64,000 bases of DNA, taken from NCBI GenBank assembly GCA_963707695.1, contig CAVPQY010000003.1, positions 124,001-188,000 of the forward strand, read 5' to 3'. This document shows, one piece after another, positions 39,778 through 49,516 of this stretch. Below the pieces are notes generated by a model. That model saw nothing but the letters and a program-made list of their open reading frames with translations, made no database searches and was not told the DNA's origin. A program made the position numbers and the translations under genes. The stretch is from JAOPZW01 sp963707695 (GTDB lineage Bacteria; Actinomycetota; Thermoleophilia; Solirubrobacterales; Solirubrobacteraceae). Numbering within the stretch: position 1 is the stretch's first letter; every line of letters starts with the position of its first letter.

Positions 39778-41605
39778 CCTTGACCGAGCTCGAGCCCGTC
39801 ACCACCCCGGCCGTCGACGCCCCGGCGCCGCCGGCCGCGGTCGGTCGCGCGCGCCGCCGCGTCTCCGCCGGCGTCGCCGGCCCGGTCCTGCTCGTCGCGG
39901 TGTCGCTCGTCCTGTGGGCCCTCTCGCTCGACCGGGTCGACCCGGCCGACATCAACGACCTCGGGCTCGTCTCCGTCCTGCCGGCGACGTTCTACGCCGC
40001 GCTGGTCGTCCTGGTCGGCAGCTTCTCCTGGACGCTGGCCACGCGGCGCGCCCCGGGCTGGCTCTACCTCGCCCACGTCGGCGCGCTGGTGCTCATGCTG
40101 CACGGCACCCCGGCGATCATCGAGGAGGTCCCCCGCTTCGCCGTGACCTGGCGCCACGCGGGGATCACGGACTACATCGTCCAGCACGGCAGCGTCGACC
40201 CCGGGATCGACGCCTACTTCAACTGGCCGGGCTTCTTCATCCTCTGCGCGACCTTCCAGGAGCTCGCCGGCCTGGGCTCGCTGACGGGGCTCGCGCGCTG
40301 GGGCTCGCTCTTCTTCGAGCTGCTGTACCTCGCGCCGCTGCTCATGATCTTCCGCGGCTTCACGCGCGACCGCCGCGTCATCTGGGCCGCCGTCTTCCTC
40401 TTCTACGCCACGAACTGGATCGGGCAGGACTACTTCTCGCCGCAGGCCGAGTCGCTCTTCCTGTTCCTCGTCATCGTCGGCATCGTCGTCCGCTGGTTCC
40501 CCGCGCCCGCGCCCGCCGGGAGGCCCGCGACCGCTGGCCGGCCTGGGCGGCCAGCGGGCCGCGCTCATGGCCACCCTGATCGTCGTCTTCGCCGCGATCG
40601 TCCCGAGCCATCAGCTCACGCCGCTCATGGCGCTCATCGGCGTCGCGGCGCTCGTGGTCTTCAAGCGCTCCGACGCCCGCGGGCTGCCGACGCTCATGGC
40701 GGTCATGATCGCCGCCTGGGTCGTCTTCATGACCGTGGCGTACCTGTCGGGCCACATCGAGAAGATCACCGGCAGCGTCGGCGTCGGCCAGAGCGTCGGG
40801 GCCAACGTCAACGACCACGTCGCCGGGTCGGCCCAGCACCTGCTCGTCATCAAGGTCCGCCTCGCGCTGGCCGGCGGGCTGTGGGCGCTCGGCGCGCTCG
40901 GGTTCTGGCGGCTGTGGCGCCACGGCCGCCGGCCCTGGACCGTCGCGCTGCTGGCCGCGGCCCCGCTCGGTCTGCTGCCGCTGCCCTACGGCGGCGAGCT
41001 GCTCCTGCGCGTCTGCCTGTTCTCGCTGCCCTTCACCGCGTTCCTCGTGGCCTCGCTGGCCTTCGCCGACCGGCGTGGGGCGGCGGCTCTGCGGCGCGCC
41101 GCGGCCGTCTCCGGGCGTCGTGCTCCTCGGCCTGATCGGGGCGTTCCTCGTCGCCCGCTACGGCAACGAGCGCATGGATGCCTTCACCTCCGACGAGGTG
41201 TCGGCGGTCCAGGTCGCCTACGACGTCGTGCCCGACGGGGCGGTCCTCATGGCGGGCGGGACCAACACGCCGTGGAAGTTCGAGCGCTACCGGGACGTAC
41301 ATCACAAGGTGCTCCTCGGAGATCCGCTCTTCCGCGAGCAGGACCCGCTGGCCCTTGGGCCGGGCCCGCTGGCCGACGCCGTGGCGGCCTCGCTGCGCCG
41401 TGCGGCGGGCCGGCGCACGGCGAGCTACCTCCTGCTCATGCGCAGCCAGGACGCCGGCGCCGAGCTGCTCGGGACCGTGCGTCCCGGCGTGCTGGAGCAC
41501 GTCCGTGCCGCCGTCGCGCGCTCCAAGGAGTTCAAGCCGGTCTACGTGACCCCGGACGCCCAGCTCTACCGCCTGCCCGGCGCCCTCCCGGAGGCCGCGC
41601 GATGA
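39774..41605 (+). pseudogene. Large polytopic membrane protein (GT-C or polymerase-like), two frameshifts
   Basis: About 610 aa when joined. Frame changes lie near 40510 (GCG CCC GCG plus c) and 41113-41115 (ggg instead of gg). Ten or more hydrophobic helices; a periplasmic-looking loop DYIVQHGSVDPGIDAYFNWP and NWIGQDYFSPQAESLFLFL resemble membrane proteins annotated as glycosyltransferase family 39-like. The last 180 residues are a soluble domain (DEVSAVQVAYDVVPDGAVLM). In this operon it could be the polymerase or a GT-C mannosyltransferase; I cannot decide. Coupled at both ends by ATGA overlaps. Confidence 0.72.
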
Positions 41606-41946
41606 CGCGCTCCTCGGACCTGCGGGCCCTCTGGCCCCCGGTGCTCCTCTTCTCGGCCCTCCTGGCGGGCGTGCTGGCCTTCGCGAACCTCGACTCGCCG
41701 CTGCGGGCTGTCATCGTGCTGTGGTTCATGCTCGTGTGCCCCGGCCTCGCGCTCATCCGCCTCGCGCACCTGGCCGACCCCGTGGCCGAGCTGGCCGTCG
41801 GCGTCGCGCTCAGCGTCGCCCTGGCGACGGTCGTCGCCGCCGCGCTGCTGTACGCGGGCGCGTGGTCGCCGCAGGCCGTCCTCGGCGTCCTCATCGCCGC
41901 GACGGTCACCGGCGTCGGCCTCGACGTGGGACGGCGGCGGGCATGA
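41602..41946 (+). CDS. Small polytopic membrane protein
   Basis: 114 aa from ATG 41602, overlapping the previous stop by 4 bases. Four hydrophobic segments (LLFSALLAGVLAFANL, AVIVLWFMLVCPGLALIRL, ELAVGVALSVALATVVAAALL, AVLGVLIAATVTGVGLDV). The VLWFMLVCPGLALIRL segment is like the core of DUF1616-type membrane proteins found in glycan loci. No enzymatic motif; probably an accessory membrane subunit of the assembly machinery. Confidence 0.8.
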   Translation: MTRSSDLRALWPPVLLFSALLAGVLAFANLDSPLRAVIVLWFMLVCPGLALIRLAHLADPVAELAVGVALSVALATVVAAALLYAGAWSPQAVLGVLIAATVTGVGLDVGRRRA

Positions 41947-42158
41947 TCTCCTACCTCGGCGACCTCGGGTCGAGCGCCGCGGCGGGGATCGTCGTCGTCG
42001 TGCTGCTCATCGTGCTGCTCGTCGAGCGCGAGGTCCTCCGCGCCGCCGGCGGCGCCCAGGCGACCGCGCGCATGCGCGCGCTGACCGTCGCCAGCCTGCC
42101 CCTGCTCGTCACCGCGCTGGCCGTCATGGCCACGCGCCTGGCCAACCTCAACGGCTGA
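41943..42158 (+). CDS. Small two-helix membrane protein
   Basis: 71 aa from ATG 41943, coupled to genes on both sides. Two transmembrane segments (AAGIVVVVLLIVLLVEREVL and LTVASLPLLVTALAVMATRL) joined by a basic cytosolic loop. No family recognised. Tight coupling between two other membrane-protein genes makes it very likely real. Confidence 0.75.
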   Translation: MISYLGDLGSSAAAGIVVVVLLIVLLVEREVLRAAGGAQATARMRALTVASLPLLVTALAVMATRLANLNG

Positions 42159-43481
42159 TGGCGACGAGCGCCAGTCCCCTCGTCCACGGCCGCTCGCGCG
42201 CGCGGACCCGCACCGCGACCGCGCTCGGCGCGCTGCCCCTCTACGCGCTGGCGATCGCCGCCGCCGAGGTCCTCGCGGCGCTGCGCGACCCGGTGGCCGC
42301 GGCGGTCGTCGACGGCCTGCTCGTCTTCGCGCTCGTCAACCACTGGGCGCTGACGGCCCCCACCGACGCGCAGTCCGCCCGCGAGCGGGCGCGCACGATC
42401 CGCGACGTCCTGCCGGCCCTGGCCGTCATCCCGCTCATGCGGCTCGTGAGCCTGGCGATGCCGCTCGGGAACCTGGCCGCCGTGGACCGGCTCCTGATCC
42501 TGGGCGCGTGCCTGCTGCTCAGCGCGCTGCTCACCGCGCGCCTGCTGCGCCTGACGCCCGCCCAGCTCGGCCTCGAGGTCGGGCCCTGGCCGCGGCAGGC
42601 GGCCATCGCCGCCGCCGGGGTGCCGCTCGGCCTCGTCGCCTACCTGCTGCTCGACCCGGCCCCGATGAGCGGCGGCCCCGCCGTCCTCGCCGCCCGGGCG
42701 CTGGCGCTCGTGGTCCTCGTCGGCCTCTCGGGCGAGCTCCTCTTCCGCGGCCTGCTGCCCGCGACCCTGCCGGGCCGCGCCGGCCTCGTCCTGGCCACCG
42801 CCCTCTTCGCGGTCGTGCAGCTCAGCACGCGCGACGCCGGCTTCATCGTGCTCATGGCCGTCGCCGGCGCCGGCTTCGGCCTGGCCCGCCAGCGCACCGG
42901 CTCGATCTCGGGCGCCGGCATCGCCCACGGCGTCCTCGTCGCCGGCCTCCTCGTCGGCTGGCCCGCCGTGCTCGGCCACGACTCGGGGACGACGACGCAC
43001 CGCGGTCACGCCCGCCCGGCCGCCACCTCCACCCCGCTGACGGTGCCGTCCGCCGCCGAGAAGCAGGCCGCCGCCGCCAAGAGGGCCGACGCCGCCGCCC
43101 GCGCCAAGGCCGCCGCGGCCCACCGCCGCGCCGTCGCCCACCGCCGCGCGGTCGCCCACCGCCGCGCCGTGGCCCAGCGCCGCGCCGCCGCCCGTCGCCG
43201 GGCCGCCGCGGCCCGTCGCCGCGCCGCCGCCGCTGCCGCGGCTGCCGCCGCCCGCCGGAGCACGCCGGCCGCGGCGAGCCCGCGCCGTTCGACGACGCCC
43301 GTCGACCAGCACGCCCCGCACCACCACCACGACGCCCCCGGCCCCGCAGCGCACCGCGCCGCCGGTCGTCTCGCGTCCGGCCCCCACGCCGTCCCGATCG
43401 CCCGCCCCGACCCGCCCGTCGTCAGGCAGCAGCGGCAGCGGTGGTGGCGGCGGCGGTCCGGCCATCGTCAGCGACGGCTGA
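42158..43481 (+). CDS. CPBP-family intramembrane protease-like protein with repetitive tail, one frameshift in the tail
   Basis: About 440 aa if corrected. Seven or eight helices with the CPBP motif in GLSGELLFRGLLPATL and GIAHGVLVAG; the first Glu of the usual EE pair is Gly here, so activity is uncertain. The last 170 residues are a cytosolic or periplasmic tail: Ala/Lys helix, then HRRAVA repeated three to four times, Ala/Arg repeats, then a Thr/Pro-rich stretch. Read straight through, the frame runs to 43624; one extra base near 43304 (gtc-g-acc) restores a tail ending GGGGGGPAIVSDG with stop at 43479-43481, which is far more protein-like. Confidence 0.75.
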
Positions 43482-43587
43482 CGCCCACCGCCGCAGCGCA
43501 GCAAGTTCCGGACCTCCCACGACGTACTGCAGGACGGGCGGCCGGGTTCCGTCGCGACCGCCCCACCACCTTCGAGCACACAGGTCC

Positions 43588-45170
43588 ATGTCCCACCGCT
43601 TCAGCCCCCTCCGCCTCGTCCTGACCGCCCTCCTGACGGCCTGCGCCGCGCTCGCCCTCGGCGCGACCTCCGCCCTTGCCACCGTCACGATCTCGCCGTC
43701 GCCGGCGTCGCCGACCTCGAGCGACCCGGTGACGTTCACCGCCAGCAGCGACCAGCCCCTCGTCAACCCGACGTACGAGTGGACCCTGGACGGGACCGTC
43801 CTCGGCGCCGACCGGGAACTCGATCACGCGCACGCTCGCCCGCGGATCCCACTCCGTGTCCGTGACCGCCACGGGCGTCGCCGGCGGGACCGACAGCGGC
43901 TCGCTCAGCAACTTCGACGTGTCCAACAGCCCGCCGGACCCGCCGACCATCACCGGTCCGGCGAGCGCCGTGGTCGGCCAGCCCGTGACCTTCACCGCCA
44001 GCGGCAACGACGCCGACGGCGATCCGCTCCAGTTCTTCTGGGGCATGCCCGCCGGCTGCGCCGCCAGCGGCCCGCGGCCAGCCCAACCAGGGCGCGACGA
44101 TGACGTGCACGTTCGGCGCGCCGGGCCAGGCGTCCATGTCCGTGGGCTCGACCGACGGCATCGATCCTTCGACCGGCTCCGGGACGAAGGTCGTCCAGGT
44201 CGTCGCCGCCAACCAGCTTCCGGTCGCGAGCTTCACCTTCTCGCCGAGCGCTCCGCGCGTCGATCAGCCGATCACGCTGACGTCGACGTCGACCGACCCC
44301 GACGGCAGCATCGCCTCGTACGCCTGGGACTACGACAACAACGGCACCGTGGACTCGACCTCCGCGAGCCCGACCGTCCGCTTCGGCACGCCCGGTCAGC
44401 ATCCGGTCAGGCTCACCGTCACCGACGGCTCGGGCACCCCCGCCGAGGTCGTCCAGAACATCCCGGTCGGCCAGCCGCCGACGGCGGGCTTCACCTTCAG
44501 CCCGGTCGCGCCGGTCGCCCCGTCGATCGTGACGTTCACGTCGACCTCCACCGACCCCAACGGGTTCGTCGCCAGCGTCGACTGGGACCTCAATGGCGAT
44601 GGGGTGTTCGACGACGCCCAGGGCAACGTCGTCTCGCACGCCTATCTGACCGCCGGCACGTACCACGTCTCCGTCCGTGCGACGGACAACGAGGGCATCG
44701 CGAGCATCTCGTCTCAGACGATCACGGTGGGGACGGCTCCGGCGAACCCACCGACGCCGACCGTGACCGGCACTCCGACCGCGCCGATCGTCACGCCGAA
44801 GATCTCGCTCCTCAACGCCCGCGTCGCCTTCGCCGGCCGCCGTCAGCGCTACGGCGTCTGGCTCTCGAACCTCCAGGTGACCGGACCACGCGACGCCAAG
44901 GTCAGCGCGACGTGCCACGGCAAGGGCTGCCCGCGCCGGATCAAGTCCTTCAAGGTCGGCAAGGGGGGCAAGGCTCGCGTCAAGGCGCTCGAGCGCCGGA
45001 CCCTGCGGGTCGGAGTGCGCATCGTGATCCGCGTCACCAAGACCGGTGCGTACGGCAAGTACACCCGCATCTCGGTCTACAAGAGGCACAAGTACGCGAA
45101 CGTCGAGCGCAAGGACTCCTGCGTCTTCGGCTCGCGCATCAAGCGCTGCCCGGTCATCGCCACCGCGTGA
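43588..45170 (+). pseudogene. Secreted PKD-repeat surface protein, two frameshifts
   Basis: About 525 aa when joined. Signal peptide (LALGATSALATVT), an Ig-like domain, then PKD domains (ASFTFSPSAPRVDQPITLTS, SYAWDYDNNGTVDST; GFTFSPVAPVAPSIVTFTST, SVDWDLNGDGVFDD). C-terminal basic domain of about 110 residues (SLLNARVAFAGRRQRYGVWL, CHGKGCPRR, DSCVFGSRIKRC) with four cysteines. Extra bases near 43810 (gcc-g-acc) and 44073 (ccg-c-ggc) break the frame. PKD domains bind proteins or glycans; it may be a structural partner of the polysaccharide. Confidence 0.8.
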
Positions 45171-46525
45171 GCGCCGCGGCCGGCGACCCGCCCCGGCCCA
45201 GGGCCGATGACGGCCGCGACCTGCTCTTCCTGAGCGACCTGCACCTCGCGGCCGGGTCGGCGGGGCTCGTCGACCGGTTCACCCACGACGCGGCGCTCGT
45301 GCGGCTGCTGGGGCGCTTCGACGCCGACGCCCCGCTCGTGCGCGTCGTCCTGCTCGGCGACTTCGTGGACTTCATCGAGGCGGCGCCGGAGGCCGGGCCG
45401 CTCGATCCCTCCGACGCCGAGACGCTGCGACGCCTGGACGCGATCGTCGCCGCCCACCGGACGGTGTTCGACGCCTTCGGTCGCTTCCTGGCCCTCGGCG
45501 GCGCGCTGACGGTGCTGCCCGGCAACCACGACGTCGAGCTCACGCGCGCCGCCGTCCGCGCGCGGCTGCGCGAGCACCTCGTCGGCGACGCGCCCGACCC
45601 GGCGGTCGCCGCCCGGGTCGAGGTGCTCCCCTGGTTCCTGCACATCCCCGGCGTCGTCTACGCCGAGCACGGCAGCCAGTACCACGACCTCAACGCCTTC
45701 CCGACGCTCCTGGCCCCGTGGTGGACGGGCGCGGAGGTCGAGCACCCGATCGGCTCGCTGCTCGGTGCCCGCGACGCCGCCCCGCGCGGCCGCGGCGTCG
45801 TCGCGCGGCTGAAGGCCCTCGGCGCGCTGGCCGTCCCCGCCGCCCGCGCGGCGCTGCGCCAGGCCTGGTTGCGCCACGGCCCTCCTGCGGCGCGCTACCG
45901 CGACGCGATCCTGACCGCCGAGGCACAGGCCAGCGGCCTCGACGTCACGACCCTGCGGGGCATCCACCGCCTCTCGGAGGCCGGCCTGCCCAGCGTCGCG
46001 CGCCGCATGCTGCGCCTCCTCGGCCGGCGGGCCCGCGCCGGCGTCCCCACGCGGACCCCGGTGGACCCGTCGACGCCGGCCACGGTCGACGAATGCCTGA
46101 TGGAGGCGGCCCGCGGCATCGACCGCCAGCTCGTCGCCGACCGGGCCGAGGTCGCGTTCATCGTCATGGGGCACTCCCATCGCCCGGCCGTCCGCCCGCT
46201 CGGGCAGGCCGCCGCCTCGCCCTGGTTCATCAACTCGGGAGCCTGGACGAGCAGGAAGCGCCCGCCGGCGCTGTCGTGCGTCTGGCTGTGCCGCGGCGGC
46301 GCGCGGGGGCCGATGGCGACGCTGGAGGCCTGGGACGAGGGCACCGGCCGCCTGCACCCGATCGGCAACCGGCTCCAGGCGGCCCGCCGGCCCCAGGGCC
46401 TCGCCCGGGTGGTGGCCGCCGACGGCGGCGGCCGGCGCCGCGGACCGGCCGAGCAGCCCCGCCCGCGCCGCGGCCTGCGCCGCTTCAGCGCGGTCCGCGA
46501 CCGTGATCGCGACCCGGGCGCCTAG
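45167..46525 (+). CDS. Calcineurin-like metallophosphoesterase
   Basis: 452 aa from GTG 45167 (overlaps the PKD gene stop). Metal ligands are clear: Asp/His in LLFLSDLHLAAGS, Asp in VLLGDFVDFIE, Asn-His-Asp in VLPGNHDVELT, His in GVVYAEHGSQYHD, and Gly-His-Ser-His in FIVMGHSHRPAV. No signal peptide. Similar to large UDP-diacylglucosamine-hydrolase-like or SbcD-like phosphoesterases, but substrate is unknown. A C-terminal Arg-rich tail ends the protein. Coupled to the glycan locus and 32 bases before another phosphatase gene. Confidence 0.88.
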   Translation: MSAAAGDPPRPRADDGRDLLFLSDLHLAAGSAGLVDRFTHDAALVRLLGRFDADAPLVRVVLLGDFVDFIEAAPEAGPLDPSDAETLRRLDAIVAAHRTVFDAFGRFLALGGALTVLPGNHDVELTRAAVRARLREHLVGDAPDPAVAARVEVLPWFLHIPGVVYAEHGSQYHDLNAFPTLLAPWWTGAEVEHPIGSLLGARDAAPRGRGVVARLKALGALAVPAARAALRQAWLRHGPPAARYRDAILTAEAQASGLDVTTLRGIHRLSEAGLPSVARRMLRLLGRRARAGVPTRTPVDPSTPATVDECLMEAARGIDRQLVADRAEVAFIVMGHSHRPAVRPLGQAAASPWFINSGAWTSRKRPPALSCVWLCRGGARGPMATLEAWDEGTGRLHPIGNRLQAARRPQGLARVVAADGGGRRRGPAEQPRPRRGLRRFSAVRDRDRDPGA

Positions 46526-46557
46526 CGCGGCGCCTGCGTCCCCGAGGACCCGGGCCC

Positions 46558-48024
46558 GTGGGCCGCAGACGACGCCTCGCGTCCGCACCCTTCCTCGTCC
46601 GCCAGGGCGGAGCACCCGCCGTCCCGACGGCGATCGTCGCCGGCCTTGTCGCGGCCGCCCTCGCGCTGACCTGTGCCGCGCCGGTGGACGCGGCCAGTGG
46701 GCGCCTCACGCGGTACCCGTACCTGACGGACCTCGTCACCTCGTCCGTCACCGTCAACTGGGCCACCGCGCGATCCGCGGCGGCCGGCACCGTGCGCTAC
46801 GGGCGCGTGGGCACCGAGCGCTGCACCGCCCGGGTCGCGCGGGCGCGGCGATCGTCGATCCTCGTCGGCCGCGTGCCGCAGACGCAGTGGAGCGCCCGCC
46901 TGCGCCTGGCGCCCGACCAGCGCTACTGCTACCGCGTGCGGCTCGGCCGGCTGGACCTCCTCGGCAGGGACCCCGCGCCGACCTTCCTCAGCCAGCTGCC
47001 GCCACGGTCGTCCAAGCCCGTGACGTTCGCCGTCCTCGGCGACTGGGGCGCGGCGAGGGCGGACGGCAACCCCGGGCAGGCGGAGCTGCTGCGCCGGCTC
47101 GCCGGCAGCGACGCCCGGTTCGCGCTCGGCACCGGCGACACCGCGTACCCGTCGGGCTCGCAGCTGAACTACGGCGACCTGCGCCAGTCGGGCGCCGGCA
47201 TCAGCGCCGTGTTCGGGCCGCTCTTCTGGCGCGCGCCGGGAGCGTCGCTGCCGCTGTTCAACGCGCTCGGCAACCACGGGTTCAACCGCACGCACCTGGC
47301 CGTCTGGCCCACGGCCATCGCGGCGTCGTCCTCGGGTGGGCGGTACGCGCTCGCCCGGCACTGCTGCGTCAACGGCACGAGCCCCGCGCAGTACCCCGAC
47401 GCGTGGTACGCGTTCGACGCGGGCCCGGCGCGGTTCTACGTGCTCACGGCCGCGTGGCCGGACGGGAACCTCGGGCAGGCCACGGCCTACGAGGACGACT
47501 ACGACGCGCACTGGCGCCCGACGAGCCCGCAGCGCCGCTGGCTGACGCGAGACCTGGCCGCCCACCCCTCAGGCCTGAAGTTCGCGGTGTTCCACCACCC
47601 GCTCTACGCGGACAACGCGACGGAGCCGTCCGACACCCACCTGCAGGGCCCGCGCAGCCTCGAGGGGCTGCTCGGCCGACACGGCGTCGCCATCGCGTTC
47701 AACGGCCACGCGCACATCTACCAGCGCAACGTCAAGCCGCACGCCGGCGGCCTCATCACGTACGTCAGCGGCGGTGGGGGCGGGCCGCCGCAGCCAGTCG
47801 GCCGGTGCTCGCCGGTCGACGCCTACGCCATCGGCTGGTCGACGCGCCGATCGCGCGGGAGCGCCTGCGGCGCGGCCTCCGCGCCGACGTCCGTCGCCCA
47901 GCTCCTGCACTTCCTCGAGGTGACGGCCACGCGATCGTCGGTCACCGTCGCGCCGACGGACTCGCGCGGGCGGACGTTCGACGTGCAGACCTACCGGGTC
48001 GAGCGGGGGCGGATCGTCCCCTGA
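46558..48024 (+). CDS. Secreted purple-acid-phosphatase-like metallophosphoesterase
   Basis: 488 aa from GTG 46558. Signal peptide (ALALTCAAPVDAASG), N-terminal fibronectin-type domain (YPYLTDLVTSSVTVNWATAR), then the phosphoesterase domain: FAVLGDWGAA, GTGDTAYPSGSQLNYGD, LFNALGNHGFN, FAVFHHPLYAD and FNGHAHIYQRN carry the metal ligands in the usual order; the Asn-His-Glu/Gly position reads GNHG. Likely releases phosphate outside the cell. Convergent with the BTAD regulator, 16 bases apart. Confidence 0.88.
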   Translation: MGRRRRLASAPFLVRQGGAPAVPTAIVAGLVAAALALTCAAPVDAASGRLTRYPYLTDLVTSSVTVNWATARSAAAGTVRYGRVGTERCTARVARARRSSILVGRVPQTQWSARLRLAPDQRYCYRVRLGRLDLLGRDPAPTFLSQLPPRSSKPVTFAVLGDWGAARADGNPGQAELLRRLAGSDARFALGTGDTAYPSGSQLNYGDLRQSGAGISAVFGPLFWRAPGASLPLFNALGNHGFNRTHLAVWPTAIAASSSGGRYALARHCCVNGTSPAQYPDAWYAFDAGPARFYVLTAAWPDGNLGQATAYEDDYDAHWRPTSPQRRWLTRDLAAHPSGLKFAVFHHPLYADNATEPSDTHLQGPRSLEGLLGRHGVAIAFNGHAHIYQRNVKPHAGGLITYVSGGGGGPPQPVGRCSPVDAYAIGWSTRRSRGSACGAASAPTSVAQLLHFLEVTATRSSVTVAPTDSRGRTFDVQTYRVERGRIVP

Positions 48025-48040
48025 CGGCCGCCCGTCGACC

Positions 48041-49267
48041 TCAGCGCAGGTTCGAGCGCTGCTGGCCGAGCCCGGGCTCGGCGTCGTCGTGCCGGGAGGG
48101 CACGCCCGACACGTGCGCGCTCAGCTCGCGCAGCGTGAACTCCGGCGCCTCGCCGAACGTCCGCTGCAGCCGCAGCTCGAACACCCGGTACTGGCGCTGG
48201 GCGCGGCTGCGCCGGCCGCTGCGCAGCGCCGTCTCGAGCAGGAGGCGATGGACGTCGTTGTCGAACGGCTCCATCTCGGCGAGCTGCTCGAGGAAGGCCA
48301 TCGCGGCGCGATCGTCGCCCCGGGCGACCGCGAGGTCGCTCAGCGCGCGCAGGAGCTGCGCGGCCTGGTCGCGGAGCTCCTCGCGCTCGCGCATGGCCCA
48401 GACCGCGTAGGGCTCGTCGGCGAGGAACTCCCCGCGGTAGAGCGCGAGGGCCTCCTCGAGCTTGGCCGGCGCCCAGGGCTCGTCGCGCGCGGCGGCGGCC
48501 AGCGCCTCGTCGGCGGCGGCGGCGAAGCCGTCCGCGTCGACCTCGACGAGCGCGGTGTTGAGCTCGTAGCCGCCCGCGCGCGCGACGAGGTAGCGCGACG
48601 GCGAGCCGCTGTCGCGGTGCGGCTCGAGGCGCTCGCGCAGGGCGTGGACCAGACGGCGCACCGTCCCGGTCGAGGTGAAGGGCGCGCCCGGCCAGATCGC
48701 CTCGGCGACCTCCTCGGACGTCGCGATCCGGCCGCGGCAGGCGAGCAGGAACTTCAGGAGCTGCCCGGGCCGCTGGTCGAGCCAGCCGGCCTCGGCCTGG
48801 ACGGACGGGCCCTCGACGACGGTGCGCCCGAAGGTCGCGATCCGCAGCTTGCCGTCGTTCGGCGGCGCGTCGGTGCGTGGCGCCTCCACGACCTCGAGCG
48901 CGATGTGGCCGCCCTGGTCGTGCAGGGGCGTGGCGGTCAGCGTGACCCAGTCCCCGGCGCCCGGCGGGCGCACGCGGACGTGCTGGAGCGTCCGGCCGGC
49001 GTCGACGGTCGCCCGGGTGACGCACGGCGTCGGGCCGACCCGGCCCTCGCCGGAGTCCGCGCAGCCGAGCACCTCGCAGCAGGTCGCCCCGCCGCCGTCG
49101 GTCTCCGTGCGCGGGAGGTCGAGCAGCCGACGCATCTCCGCGTTGGCCGCCACCACGGTCCCGCTCGGGTCCACGACCATCAGGCCGTGCCCCACGCGGT
49201 CCGCGAGGACCTCCAAGATCTCCGCTTGGGCGGGCTGGATCCCCAGCCCGGTGCGGACGTCCCCCAT
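48041..49267 (-). CDS. PAS-domain plus BTAD (SARP-type) transcriptional regulator
   Basis: 408 aa from ATG 49267 (preceded by tgggggg; longer upstream frames lack a ribosome site). PAS domain about 12-125 with a cysteine cluster Cys63, Cys64, Cys69, Cys82 (TCCEVLGCADS, TPCVTRA). Winged-helix DNA-binding domain about 140-240 (GQLLKFLLACRGRIATSEEV, VRRLVHALRERL, GYELN), then a bacterial transcriptional activation domain of TPR-like helices (LALYRGEFLADEPYAVW, EPFDNDVHRLLLETAL, AQRQYRVFELRL). It probably senses redox, oxygen or a metal centre. Divergent from the sigma factor gene. Confidence 0.87.
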   Translation of the reverse strand: MGDVRTGLGIQPAQAEILEVLADRVGHGLMVVDPSGTVVAANAEMRRLLDLPRTETDGGGATCCEVLGCADSGEGRVGPTPCVTRATVDAGRTLQHVRVRPPGAGDWVTLTATPLHDQGGHIALEVVEAPRTDAPPNDGKLRIATFGRTVVEGPSVQAEAGWLDQRPGQLLKFLLACRGRIATSEEVAEAIWPGAPFTSTGTVRRLVHALRERLEPHRDSGSPSRYLVARAGGYELNTALVEVDADGFAAAADEALAAAARDEPWAPAKLEEALALYRGEFLADEPYAVWAMREREELRDQAAQLLRALSDLAVARGDDRAAMAFLEQLAEMEPFDNDVHRLLLETALRSGRRSRAQRQYRVFELRLQRTFGEAPEFTLRELSAHVSGVPSRHDDAEPGLGQQRSNLR

Positions 49268-49422
49268 GCTGCCCCCCACTGCCTGCTCGTTCTGACGGGT
49301 CACGTCACCGGAACTTGACGGGACCCCCGGTCGACTTCCTTGTGCTTCGCACTGTAGCGGGCCGGTCGGCGGAGCGGAACCATACGATTCCAATACTCCC
49401 CGACCGGCCTGGTCGGCCTCCC

Positions 49423-49440
49423 GTAACCGGTCTGTAACAC
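49423..49440. promoter_or_regulatory. Heptamer direct repeat, candidate SARP/BTAD binding site
   Basis: GTAACCG and GTAACAC (49423-49429 and 49434-49440), two 7-base direct repeats separated by 4 bases, giving the 11-base period that SARP-type activators recognise. They lie in the 249-base gap between the divergent BTAD regulator and the sigma factor gene. A small inverted repeat (ccgacc/ggtcgg) lies just upstream. The rest of the gap holds no gene. Confidence 0.4.
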
Positions 49441-49516
49441 CCTTGCCTCACAGTGCCGTCTCACAAGGATGCACAGGCCCCGTCCAGGGGGCCACACGAT
49501 CAGGGGGGAAAACTCA

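Noticed and set aside
42158..43624. CPBP gene ending at 43624
   Set aside because: That reading overlaps the start of the PKD protein and gives a His/Arg/Trp-rich tail; the frame after removing one base near 43304 ends in a natural Thr/Pro/Gly tail at 43481.
49268..49393. N-terminal extension of the PAS-BTAD regulator to an ATG at 49393
   Set aside because: The extension lacks domain character and covers the divergent promoter region; ATG 49267 has a G-rich ribosome site.
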